DNA of 11,011 bases. It comes from CAYMLQ01 sp964390795. Lineage in GTDB: Bacteria > Verrucomicrobiota > Kiritimatiellia > RFP12 > UBA1067. A program made the translations under genes and the position numbers. Of this stretch, positions 1-7,800 are shown in pieces. Positions within the stretch are counted from its first letter, which is position 1; each line of letters opens with the position of its first letter. Location: contig CAYMLQ010000185.1 of NCBI GenBank assembly GCA_964390795.1, positions 1-11,011 on the forward strand, given 5' to 3'. Below the pieces are notes generated by a model that saw nothing but the letters and a program-made list of their open reading frames with translations, was not told where the DNA came from and made no database searches.

Positions 1-2
1 CG

Positions 3-1022
3 GCCCTGGGCGCGCAGAACGTCGTCTTCACACGCCTGCTGGACAAGCCGTTCACAATCACCGAGTACAACTACTCCGGCCCGGGACGCTTCCGCGGTAT
101 CGGCGGCATCGTCACCGGCACGCTCGGCGCGCTGCAGGACTGGTCCGGCGTCTGGCGTTTCAACTACAGCCATGACCGCAACAACGTGCTGCGTCCGGAC
201 GGTTACGCGATGAACTACTTCGACATGGCGGGCGACCCGCTCTCGCTCGCGGCCGAGCGCGCCTCGCTTTGCCTCTTCCTGCGCGGCGACCTCGCGCCGC
301 TCAAGCAGACATACGCGCTGGTGCTGCCCAAGGGCGAGGTGCTGCGGATGCGCGACCGGATCCCTCAGAATCACACCTCATGGCCCTGGCTCGCCTGGTA
401 CGCACGGCTCGGCACGCAGGTGGCCGACGCCCCGCCGCCCGGCGCGACCTGGTCGGGCCAGTTCCCCGACGTGTACCGGACGCCGTCCTCAGAGATCCGC
501 AAGCTGCTCGTCGCCGACCCCGCAGCGGCGCTGCCACCTGCGGGCGACGGCGCGGTGACCCTCGACAGGGAGACCGGCTCCTTCGTAATCAAGACGCAGC
601 GCACGAGCGGCGGCTTCGCCGAGCGCGGCCTCGTGGACGCCGGCGCGCTCATCTTCGACGTCGGCGACAGCGCGGCCACGGTCTGGGTCAGCGCCCTCGA
701 CGGCAACCCCATCCCATCTGCCGCACGCCTGTTGTTGACCCACCTCACCGATGTCCAGAACAGCGGCATCCGGTACGCCCAGCAGTCTCGCAAAACCCTG
801 TTGGCGTGGGGAAATCTCCCCCACCTCGTCCGCAACGGCACGGCCGAAATCCGGCTTGCTGTCAAACCCGCGAAGGAGTATAAGGTTTATGTGCTCTCGA
901 CCAGCGGGCGGCGCCTGGCCGAGGTGCCTGCGCGCGTGGTGAAGGGCCGCCTGGCGTTCACCGCAGCGGTGGACACCTGCCCTGAAACGGCCGCCATGCT
1001 GTACGAGATCGTGAAGGAGTAA
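3..1022 (+). CDS. Glycoside hydrolase-like protein, C-terminal part (5' end outside window)
   Basis: The reading frame is open from the first bases of the window to the TAA at 1020-1022, giving 339 visible residues; the GTG at 186 is not the real start, because good coding sequence precedes it. Near the left edge the protein reads KPFTITEYNYSGPGRFRG, with a Glu at visible residue 21 (63-65). A Glu in a TEYN-type motif late in the sequence fits the nucleophile of clan GH-A beta-barrel glycosidases; that assignment is inference. It is followed by Trp/Tyr/Asp-rich barrel-end sequence (QDWSGVWRFNYSHD). The last 120 residues look like a beta-sandwich, with HLTDVQNSGIRYAQQSRKTL and PHLVRNGTAEIRL, a style I associate with secreted or periplasmic beta-galactosidase/GH42- or GH5-like proteins of PVC bacteria. 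The substrate cannot be told from this fragment. The next gene follows on the same strand after a hairpin. Confidence 0.7.
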   Translation, partial: ALGAQNVVFTRLLDKPFTITEYNYSGPGRFRGIGGIVTGTLGALQDWSGVWRFNYSHDRNNVLRPDGYAMNYFDMAGDPLSLAAERASLCLFLRGDLAPLKQTYALVLPKGEVLRMRDRIPQNHTSWPWLAWYARLGTQVADAPPPGATWSGQFPDVYRTPSSEIRKLLVADPAAALPPAGDGAVTLDRETGSFVIKTQRTSGGFAERGLVDAGALIFDVGDSAATVWVSALDGNPIPSAARLLLTHLTDVQNSGIRYAQQSRKTLLAWGNLPHLVRNGTAEIRLAVKPAKEYKVYVLSTSGRRLAEVPARVVKGRLAFTAAVDTCPETAAMLYEIVKE

Positions 1023-1056
1023 AACCACGTGCAGAAATTATCCAGGCTCTTCAGAT

Positions 1057-1117
1057 AGGGCGAGCGCTCCGTCGCCGCCGTTGAGCGCACCAACGGCGGC
1101 GACGGAGCGGACACCCT
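1057..1117. repeat. Long perfect hairpin in the spacer between the hydrolase and peptidase genes
   Basis: The arms CGCTCCGTCGCCGCCGTTG (1065-1083) and its exact reverse complement (1091-1109) form a 19-bp stem with a 7-base loop. Beyond a 4x4 internal loop, AGGG (1057-1060) can pair with CCCT (1114-1117). No T-run follows, so it is not a classical intrinsic terminator. It fills most of the 108-base spacer and ends 13 bases before the next ATG. It could be a dispersed intergenic (REP-like) element, an mRNA-stabilising hairpin, or a factor-dependent attenuator. Confidence 0.75.
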
Positions 1118-1130
1118 TGAAAAACAACCT

Positions 1131-2720
1131 ATGACCCTTCGCCTTTCGATTCTGACCCTGCTCACTGCGGCCGCCTCGGCGGGTGCTGCCGTCGCGTTCG
1201 GCCCAGTTAAGAACTACCCGAACATCGGCCTCATGTTCCCGTGCCTAGATCGCGCGAAAGCCGACCCGCTGCCCTTGCCGCTGGCGCACCCCTACCTGCT
1301 CGAGGGCAGCTCCGGGCTCGTGCGAGAAGACCGCTTCGCCCCGTTCGAACTCTGGTACGGGCTTGCGTGCTGCGCCCGCTGGAGCGATCCAGGCGGGAAT
1401 CGGTTTGTTATCGGAAGAGTCACGCACCGGCTGCCAACCTTTGACGACGAGGAGGTCTCCCGCACGCGCTTCGGAATCGCGATGGAGGACGACTCGGCTC
1501 TCGTTGACCCTCGCAATCCCGAGCATGTCAACGAGTGGGTCGCCACGTTCGCCGAAACGCCAGTCTACAAGCCCAAGTCCCTCAAATTGAACACTCTCGC
1601 GCTGGACGGCCTGCTGGTTTACCCGTGTGACGCGACCAATACGCTGATCTACGCCTTCCGCCCGCGCCGCATCGGAAACGCCGCAAGCCCGGATTGGTTC
1701 TGCGCGATTCTACACGCTCCGGGCGCGGCTGATTTCGACGCCCTGCGCGACCGGTTTGAAGAGCAGTTCATCGGGCAGCTCAAGCTGCCCAGCCGCCTGT
1801 CGAAAGACGAAGGTGCCGAGGCGGAACAGCTCGACGTCTCACGCAAAGGCGAGAAACCGCCGGACCAGCCGGATCACCCCGTCAGGGTTGAGGCTCGGAA
1901 GAGTGTCGAGAACTATGACGCCTGGTGGGTCGCAGAGACGGACGGCTATATCATCCTCTCCGACGTGGACTCCGAAATCGGTAAGTCTGTGATCCGCGAC
2001 CTACAGGACACCATGCCGGCCCTGCGGCTGGCCTTTGCCAAACTTGTCCCCCCGCTCACGCGCGAGGAAGACGTTTCGCTCATCCGCCTGTTTCAGAGCA
2101 AGGACGACTTTGTGCGCTACGTCGGCAAGGACAACGCCTGGTCGAGCGGCGTATGGATGCCCGGTCGCCGCGAACTGGTGCTTGCACAAGAGTCCGGAAA
2201 AGAGGAGATGATGCGCATCATCCGCCACGAGGCCTTCCACCAGTACCTTTCGCAAGCCTACTGCATGCTGGCCGCAGCGCCGTGGATGAATGAGGGGCAT
2301 GCCTGCCTTTTCGAGAATGCGAGCGGCAGCGCCAAAGGCAAGGTGACACTCAACGAGGATGTCGCCCGCTGCACGCTGCTGCTCGAACATATCGAGCAGG
2401 TCACAGCTCTTCTGCCTCAACTGATCAGCGCCGATTACGAGGGTTTCTACGCGGGAGAAGATATCCAGCGCACCTTCAAATACGCGGCGGCCTGGGGGCT
2501 TGCCTACTACCTCCAGAAGGGCGCGCCGCAGGAGCGCAACACGACGTATAAAGAGATCCTCCCCGCTTTCGCTTCCGCTCTCGCAGAAACCCACCGCTAC
2601 CCGGATGCGACCGCTCTGGCGTTCGAATCTGTTGACATGGGCCTCTTCCAGGAGAACTTCCGCGAGTTCTGGCAAAAGCGTCGAGCCGAAGCCCGGCTCT
2701 ACGATCCTCTTGAGAAGTAA
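1131..2720 (+). CDS. Secreted zinc metallopeptidase-like protein (HExxH, gluzincin type)
   Basis: This 529-aa protein starts with a signal peptide: MTLRLS, then a hydrophobic stretch ending in an AxA site (A20-V21-A22), so export is expected. The catalytic signature is H366-E367-A368-F369-H370, followed by W-M-N387-E388-G389-H390. In gluzincins the two His bind zinc, the first Glu is the base, and the Glu of a downstream NEG is the third zinc ligand; all of these are present, so the site looks active. The layout (long N-terminal region, then HExxH and NEGxA about 20 residues apart, then a helical C-terminus) resembles the DUF1570 / peptidase-MA-like group. The roughly 340-residue N-terminal region is not recognised. 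Substrate is unknown. No clear Shine-Dalgarno lies before the ATG; the signal peptide fixes the start. The hydrolase gene upstream and TRL lipoproteins downstream are on the same strand, so they may be co-transcribed as envelope functions. Confidence 0.75.
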   Translation: MTLRLSILTLLTAAASAGAAVAFGPVKNYPNIGLMFPCLDRAKADPLPLPLAHPYLLEGSSGLVREDRFAPFELWYGLACCARWSDPGGNRFVIGRVTHRLPTFDDEEVSRTRFGIAMEDDSALVDPRNPEHVNEWVATFAETPVYKPKSLKLNTLALDGLLVYPCDATNTLIYAFRPRRIGNAASPDWFCAILHAPGAADFDALRDRFEEQFIGQLKLPSRLSKDEGAEAEQLDVSRKGEKPPDQPDHPVRVEARKSVENYDAWWVAETDGYIILSDVDSEIGKSVIRDLQDTMPALRLAFAKLVPPLTREEDVSLIRLFQSKDDFVRYVGKDNAWSSGVWMPGRRELVLAQESGKEEMMRIIRHEAFHQYLSQAYCMLAAAPWMNEGHACLFENASGSAKGKVTLNEDVARCTLLLEHIEQVTALLPQLISADYEGFYAGEDIQRTFKYAAAWGLAYYLQKGAPQERNTTYKEILPAFASALAETHRYPDATALAFESVDMGLFQENFREFWQKRRAEARLYDPLEK

Positions 2721-2752
2721 CCGAATAACTAACCTAGTTGAAAGAACCCGAC

Positions 2753-3049
2753 ATGACAAACGCCCATCGCGCGATTCTGACCGCCACAGCCTGCCTGGTT
2801 CTCTGCGGCTGCATCTATTCCAACGTCCGCGTCCCCCTGAGCAGCGAATTCCGAAACACCCGGACGGTGGCAAAATCAGGGGCGGCGACGACCCGTTCCG
2901 TCGCTTGGCTCGTGGCCTGGGGCGACGCCGGACTACAGAAAGCGGCGGCCAACGGGCAGCTCACTTCGATCGAATACGCGGACCGCGGCTTTGTCAACAT
3001 CGCGTTCGGCCTTTACATGAGCAACACCACGGTCGTCTATGGGAACTGA
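2753..3049 (+). CDS. TRL-like family lipoprotein, first copy
   Basis: A 98-aa protein if the ATG at 2753 is used. A TTG at 2738 would add five residues (MKEPD) before this Met and is less likely, since the signal peptide then begins late. A lipobox-like stretch LCGC puts the lipidated Cys at residue 20, so it is probably a membrane-anchored lipoprotein. The mature part has the hallmarks of the TRL-like family (PF13146): an ALVAWGD-type motif (here LVAWGDAGLQKAAANGQL), then IEYADRG and a final TTVVYGN. The function of the family is not established. The gene follows the metallopeptidase by 32 bases and its last 11 bases overlap the next gene, which encodes a second TRL-like lipoprotein, so the two are almost certainly translated together. 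Confidence 0.7.
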   Translation: MTNAHRAILTATACLVLCGCIYSNVRVPLSSEFRNTRTVAKSGAATTRSVAWLVAWGDAGLQKAAANGQLTSIEYADRGFVNIAFGLYMSNTTVVYGN

Positions 3050-3380
3050 ACTGAAAACCGGACTTCTCTTTGCGCTGCTGCTGGGTGCCTGTGGCTGTTT
3101 TTCGCCCAAAGGCTACCTCTTTACCCGCACAACGGTGCCCTACACCCTGCCTTACGAAACAGCCGGCAAGCGGGTGGGGACGAAGTCATGCCGGGTGGAC
3201 ACCACCCAAATTACGGAGCCGTTCACCCGAACCAACCTCTCCGTGATGTGGACCCAGCGTGCCGTGGCCGCTGCGCTGAAACGGGCCGGCATGTCGGAGG
3301 TGCGGTATGCCGACCTTGAGACACTCTCGATATTGAACAGCTCCTACGAGCGTCGCCGCCTGGTTTTCTACGGCGAGTAA
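3039..3380 (+). CDS. TRL-like family lipoprotein, second copy
   Basis: A 113-aa protein starting at the ATG that overlaps the 3' end of the previous gene by 11 bases. The N-terminus (MGTELKTG, hydrophobic run, GACGC) is a lipoprotein signal with the modified Cys at residue 20, the same position and the same Cys-Gly-Cys as its neighbour. The rest is divergent from the first copy but keeps the same order of elements: a helix AVAAALKRAGM, then VRYADLETLSILN and a terminal LVFYGE, matching the family's helix, YAD and VYG ending. I read it as a diverged tandem duplicate of the TRL-like gene; the family role is unknown. A strong bidirectional terminator follows 17 bases after the stop and closes the + strand gene run. 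Confidence 0.62.
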   Translation: MGTELKTGLLFALLLGACGCFSPKGYLFTRTTVPYTLPYETAGKRVGTKSCRVDTTQITEPFTRTNLSVMWTQRAVAAALKRAGMSEVRYADLETLSILNSSYERRRLVFYGE

Positions 3381-3397
3381 TCCCTGCCACTGATAAT

Positions 3398-3438
3398 AAA
3401 AAGACAGGCGGCCCTCACAGAGGGCCGCCTGTCTTTTT
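3398..3438. terminator. Bidirectional Rho-independent terminator
   Basis: AAAAAGACAGGCGGCCCT (3398-3415) and its exact reverse complement (3421-3438) make an 18-bp stem with a 5-base loop (CACAG). It is GC-rich in the core, with T5 at the 3' end and A5 at the 5' end, so it works in both directions. It lies between the stops of the second TRL-like gene (+) and the unknown secreted protein gene (-), which converge here. Confidence 0.93.
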
Positions 3439-3451
3439 GGTTCGCCGTGCG

Positions 3452-4660
3452 TCAATCCACCTTGATGATTTTGAAGAACGCCCTGTTCGTCGGGCTCTCC
3501 CCGCGCGGGATCTTGATGGTTGTCGATACGCCACCGGCCATAAACGGAGTCGAACCATACCCCCACTCGTCGCCATCTTTCGGGAAATAAACGGCCGACT
3601 GTATCCAATTCGTGCTGCTGAGGGTATCGGAAACCATAACCTGATACGCGCGTCCGACCTCCGAGTTGAAGGTCACGAAGATGACGCTCGCATCCATCAC
3701 CACGCGCTCCATTTTGATCGTCTTGATCTCGACCGGCTGACTCAGCGTGTGCACATTTCCGGCCTCATCGATCACCTTGAACTCGTAGGGCTGGCCAACG
3801 ACAAGCGGGTAGGTAGCATAAAACTCATAGTGGTTCGAACCCGAACCGTCAGCCCAATACCGCCCGACCTCGACCCACACGCCATTGATTTTCGCCTTGA
3901 CGATGATCCACCCCTCGCCCTGTTCCTTCTCGGTGTCCAAGATCAGGAGAACCCCTTGCGACGTGGCATACACGCTGAAGCCGATCGAAGCCGAAAGCGG
4001 CGCGACCACGCCGCTCGCCGAGCCGACTTGCTGTACACCGCCGATACCCAGAAGGCTGACCCCTGTGAGGCCGCCGGTCTCTGTCGTCAGCGAGGTGACC
4101 TCCTCCGAGGGATACTGCGTATCGCGGGTCTCTCCGACAAACACCCGATAGGTCACGTTCCCGGAACTGACCGGATAGCTAAAAACAAACGTCAGATAGC
4201 GGGTATCCCCTTCGGTGATGGTAAACGGAACCCCGTTTGTCTGCAATAGTGGGACCCACGCCAAAGGCGCCGAGTTCGTGATTCCCCAAACATAATAGAT
4301 CCCATTTGAGGAGGCAGGCGCATCACGCAGGGCTGCGACCGCCCCCTGCACATCGCCGACGACATTGGAAACCGGCAGCTCGTCGAACAAGTGGATCTGA
4401 GCCACCAATTGCAGACTGGCAATATAGTCGCCACTGGTCTCATTATAGGCGCTCGTAACATTGAACGTGGAGTCCAACTCACCCATAAAAGCAATCATGC
4501 TGCTGTCATTCGTCCAATTAGCCGTGCCCATCGAATTCGTGAAAACGCGTATGTCAAACGTACCGGTATCTTCCAAATTAAATGTTGTCTGTGCGGGGGC
4601 CGTCAAACAGGCAAATCCCGTCACAACACATGCGGCAAGCTGTGAGAGTCTCCGTTTCAT
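3452..4660 (-). CDS. Secreted protein of unknown function
   Basis: A 402-aa protein whose start is supported by a clear Sec signal peptide: MKRRLSQ, a hydrophobic core, and an APA|Q cleavage site after residue 23. The mature chain is rich in Thr, Ser, Val and Gly with few charges, has no obvious catalytic motif and looks mostly beta. It opens with a segment about tension to a reference state (DTGTFDIRVFTNSMG) and holds an alternating hydrophobic module near KAKINGVWVEVGRYW. The C-terminal 90 residues carry VTFNSEVGRAYQVMVSDTL followed by SSTNWIQS, a pattern I have seen at the ends of exported PVC-bacterial proteins. There is no PEP-CTERM, LPXTG or transmembrane tail. An AGGGA-like ribosome site lies just upstream of the ATG. 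The gene stands alone, divergent from the SMC-like gene and ending at the shared terminator. Its coding sequence is less GC-rich at third positions than the SMC-like gene. I cannot assign a function. Confidence 0.75.
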   Translation of the reverse strand: MKRRLSQLAACVVTGFACLTAPAQTTFNLEDTGTFDIRVFTNSMGTANWTNDSSMIAFMGELDSTFNVTSAYNETSGDYIASLQLVAQIHLFDELPVSNVVGDVQGAVAALRDAPASSNGIYYVWGITNSAPLAWVPLLQTNGVPFTITEGDTRYLTFVFSYPVSSGNVTYRVFVGETRDTQYPSEEVTSLTTETGGLTGVSLLGIGGVQQVGSASGVVAPLSASIGFSVYATSQGVLLILDTEKEQGEGWIIVKAKINGVWVEVGRYWADGSGSNHYEFYATYPLVVGQPYEFKVIDEAGNVHTLSQPVEIKTIKMERVVMDASVIFVTFNSEVGRAYQVMVSDTLSSTNWIQSAVYFPKDGDEWGYGSTPFMAGGVSTTIKIPRGESPTNRAFFKIIKVD

Positions 4661-4714
4661 AATGATCCCTTGTCTTTCTCAACCACACTAATAAATCCTA
4701 AAACCATTTGTAAA

Positions 4715-4744
4715 ATCGTAGCATGATCTACCGCCCCCTGTAAA
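4715..4744 (-). promoter_or_regulatory. Candidate promoter of the secreted protein gene
   Basis: Read on the minus strand, TTTACA (4739-4744; 5 of 6 to TTGACA) and TACGAT (4715-4720; 4 of 6 to TATAAT) are 18 bases apart. The implied transcript start is about 47 bases upstream of the ATG at 4660. The fit is to a sigma70-type consensus and is only suggestive. Confidence 0.4.
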
Positions 4745-4775
4745 TCCCAAATTTGACCTCCCAAAAATCGCGGGT

Positions 4776-4804
4776 TTGCGTCCAGCCTGCCTGTCTGCTA
4801 TTCT
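4776..4804 (+). promoter_or_regulatory. Candidate promoter of the SMC-like gene (TTGCGT - 17 - TATTCT)
   Basis: TTGCGT (4776-4781) and TATTCT (4799-4804) are separated by 17 bases, and the implied start site is about 35 bases upstream of the ATG at 4847. The same -10 word, TATTCT, follows a TTG box at an 18-base spacing before the toxin-antitoxin operon (9339-9368), which raises confidence that it is the local form of the -10 box. No other TATTCT was noticed on the + strand. Confidence 0.5.
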
Positions 4805-4846
4805 TAGCCCGTATTCGCTTCTAACCCACTGAACCCTGACCCTGTT

Positions 4847-7800
4847 ATGGACTTTTACCGCATCACCCGAATCCGGCTCGTCAACTTCCACAACTTTGTA
4901 GATGAGACCATCGAGATCCGCTCAGGCGGCCACCTCTTCATGCTCGGCGACAACGGGTCGGGCAAGACGACGGTGCTGGACGCCGTGCATTACGTGCTCA
5001 CTGCCGGACGATCCATGGAGTTCAACTCCGCGGCGCGCGTCGCGGGTGCCAAGCACTCCGGCGGACGCTCCATGCAGGGCGTCGTGATGCGCTATAACAT
5101 CGAGACCAACGGCCCGATCAACACCAACGGAGGCATCACCTATGCCGCGGTCGAGATCTCCGGACGCAACGGCCGCCCCGTCACCGCCGCCATCGGCATC
5201 AGCACCCGCAGCATGGAGGAGTCCGTGGAGCGCTGGGGCGTCATCAAAGAGTGCCCGGTCGAAGACCTGCCCCTGCTTCAGCGCGAGCACGGCAGGACGC
5301 GCCCCACCACCAAAGCCGAACTCAAGGCTGCGCTGGGCGGCAGCGGTTATTACGGCCAGATCGGCGCCTACGCCGACGACCTCGCGACACGCTTCTTCTC
5401 CGATCGCGAGACCTTCGAGGACGTCTGCAAGTTCCTCGCCACCGGCAAAGCCTACCGCGAGATCGCCGCCCACACCAACGACTACCACCAGCTCTTCCGC
5501 CAACTCCTCCAGGAGCCGCCGCACGAGGTGTTCGAAGAGGTTATCGCTAACCTGAAATCGCTGGAGGAGAGCCGTCAGGATCTCGACAAGCTCCGCGCAA
5601 AACACCGTTTCGTGGAGGAGATCTCCGGCCTCCGCGGACAGGTCTTGAACACCCGCATCGACCACGCGGCCAGCCTGTGGCAGGAGCGGCACCTCGCGGG
5701 CCGCGAGTTCCAGAACGCCTACGACCAGAACGCCGAACTGCTCGCCGCCGAGGGGCACCGCCTCGCCGAGTTGAAGGAAGAGCAGAAACGGCTGGAAAAT
5801 ATCGTCGAGTCCACCGCGCTGCGGCTCACCGAGCTGCAGCAGCAGGACGCCCAAGGCCTCGTCGCCAAAGAGCGCGAGGCGCGGCTCACGCTCGACAACG
5901 CCAAGCGCCTCCACGAGCTGTCAAAGCGCAAGCTCATCGACTGCCAGTTCCGTCACGACGAGGCGGTCGAAACCGTGAGCCGCGCCCGCGACGCCCTCCG
6001 CAAGCAGGCGCAAGCCTTCGCGCGCGCCCTCCAGAAGCTCGGCCGCGCCATGCCCTTCACCTCCGCTCCGCTTATCGCCGCGCTCGATGACGCGCCCAAG
6101 AGCGACACGCCCGAAGCCGACCTCGCCACGCTGCCGTTGTCCGATGTCCGCACCGCGGCGGACGACACCGCCCAAAGCCTCGACCGCCAGCTCCAGACCG
6201 CCGAAGACCGCCTCGACACCTTGGCCAAACGCCTCGCCACGCTCACCACCGAGATCGACGACAAAAAAAGCCGCGGCGAGACCGTGCCGCTGGTCAAGAA
6301 CTTTACCCCGGCCCAGCGCGCGCTCCAACAGCGCCTGCTCCGGGCGCAGCCGCTCTATGCGGGGCTCGAACCCGCAATCGGCGTCACCGCCCGCGAACTC
6401 GCGGCTCTCGAGCAGCTCATCGGCGACGCGACCCTCGCCATGTGGATCACGGACGAGGCCAACGCCGCCGACGTGCGCAGCCTGCTCTTCCGCGACTTCC
6501 CGGAGCAGAGCCTCGCCGTGGTCACCGACGCGACCGAGCCCATCCCCTCCGACTGGATGAAGCGCTATTTCGACCTCAAGAAGTCCGATCCCGGCGCGAT
6601 CCTCGTGCTGCAGCACCAGCTCGCCGCCAAGCACGGCCCGCACGTGGATAAGTTCCTCGATCTGCCGATCCTGCATTTCCGCCTGCGCGAACAGACGCTC
6701 ACCGACGCGCCGCCGCGCCTGATCGGCGAGGAGATGCGCCGCCGCGAGCTGGAGCGCGAGTTGCGCGAACTTGACAAAAAACGCCTCTCCGCCGAAAAAG
6801 AGCGCAGGGACGCCGCCAGCGAGCATGAGAGCCTGCGCGAACGCCGCAGCCAGCTCGGGCTCTTCAAAACCCTTCTGAACGAGATCAGCGAAGACCTTCC
6901 GCGCCGGCGCGACACCGTCGTCCAAAACGTCAGCCGGCTCGCCCTTGCCCGCAACGACTATGAGAACGCGCGCGCCGACTGCCAGTACCACGAGGAGGAT
7001 GTGCAGACCAAGAAAGATCGCCACTCCGACCTTCTCCTGAGCATGAAGAAAGCCGGCCTCGAAGGTCTCGAAGAGCGCATCCGCGAAGTGGAGCGCAAGT
7101 GGAGCAAACTAAAAAAAGAGAGCAGCGACACGCTCGTCGAGACCGGGCGTGCGGAGAGTCATGTGGCTGGCTTGAAGAAGCTGTGCGAGCAGAACCTGGC
7201 CAACCTCGCCGCCACACGAGGCGAGCGCGACGAGGCCCAGGCGCGGCTGCTCGCGCTGGTGCTGCCCGACGGACCGCTCGACGTGTTTGTCCGCGCGCGC
7301 TGCGGCAGCGCCGCCGACAGCCGCGGCGCGCTCGCGGCGCGCTCGGCCGCGGCCAGCCAGACCGCCGCCGTCACGGCCGAGAAGATCCGCAGCAAGGTCA
7401 TGCTCAACGAGGGCGTCGCCTTCGGGTTTGTTTATGACGAGCCGCTCAACACCCTCACCGACCGCCGCGGGCGCACGGTCGCGGACGTGTTGGCCGGAAC
7501 CTTGCAGGAACTGCGCGAGCAGGAAGAGCTGATCAGCGAGCAGACCCTCCGGCTGTTCCGCCAGATCGTCATGGACAACCTCGTCAGCAAGCTCCAGTCT
7601 AGCGTGCTGCGCCTCAACGAAATGGCGCGCCGCATCGGCCAGCTCCTCAAGCAGCGCACGTTCGGCAACAACCGCTACGCCTTTTCCATCACTCCGCAAG
7701 AGCCTTTCAAACGCCTCTGCGATCTGGTGGCGAACCACCGCTCGCTCGACCCGGAGAAAACTGAGGAAGACCTGCGAACCTTCATCGAAGACCACGCCGA

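Noticed and set aside
1065..1109. Hairpin as an intrinsic terminator
   Set aside because: The stem is strong, but no run of T follows it on either strand.
2001..2873. Minus-strand 290-residue open frame
   Set aside because: It overlaps the HExxH metallopeptidase on the other strand, is rich in Arg, Gly and Val without motifs, and lacks support.
3437..4249. Plus-strand 270-residue open frame
   Set aside because: It is antisense to the secreted protein, which has a signal peptide and a terminator in the right place; the frame also begins inside the terminator region.
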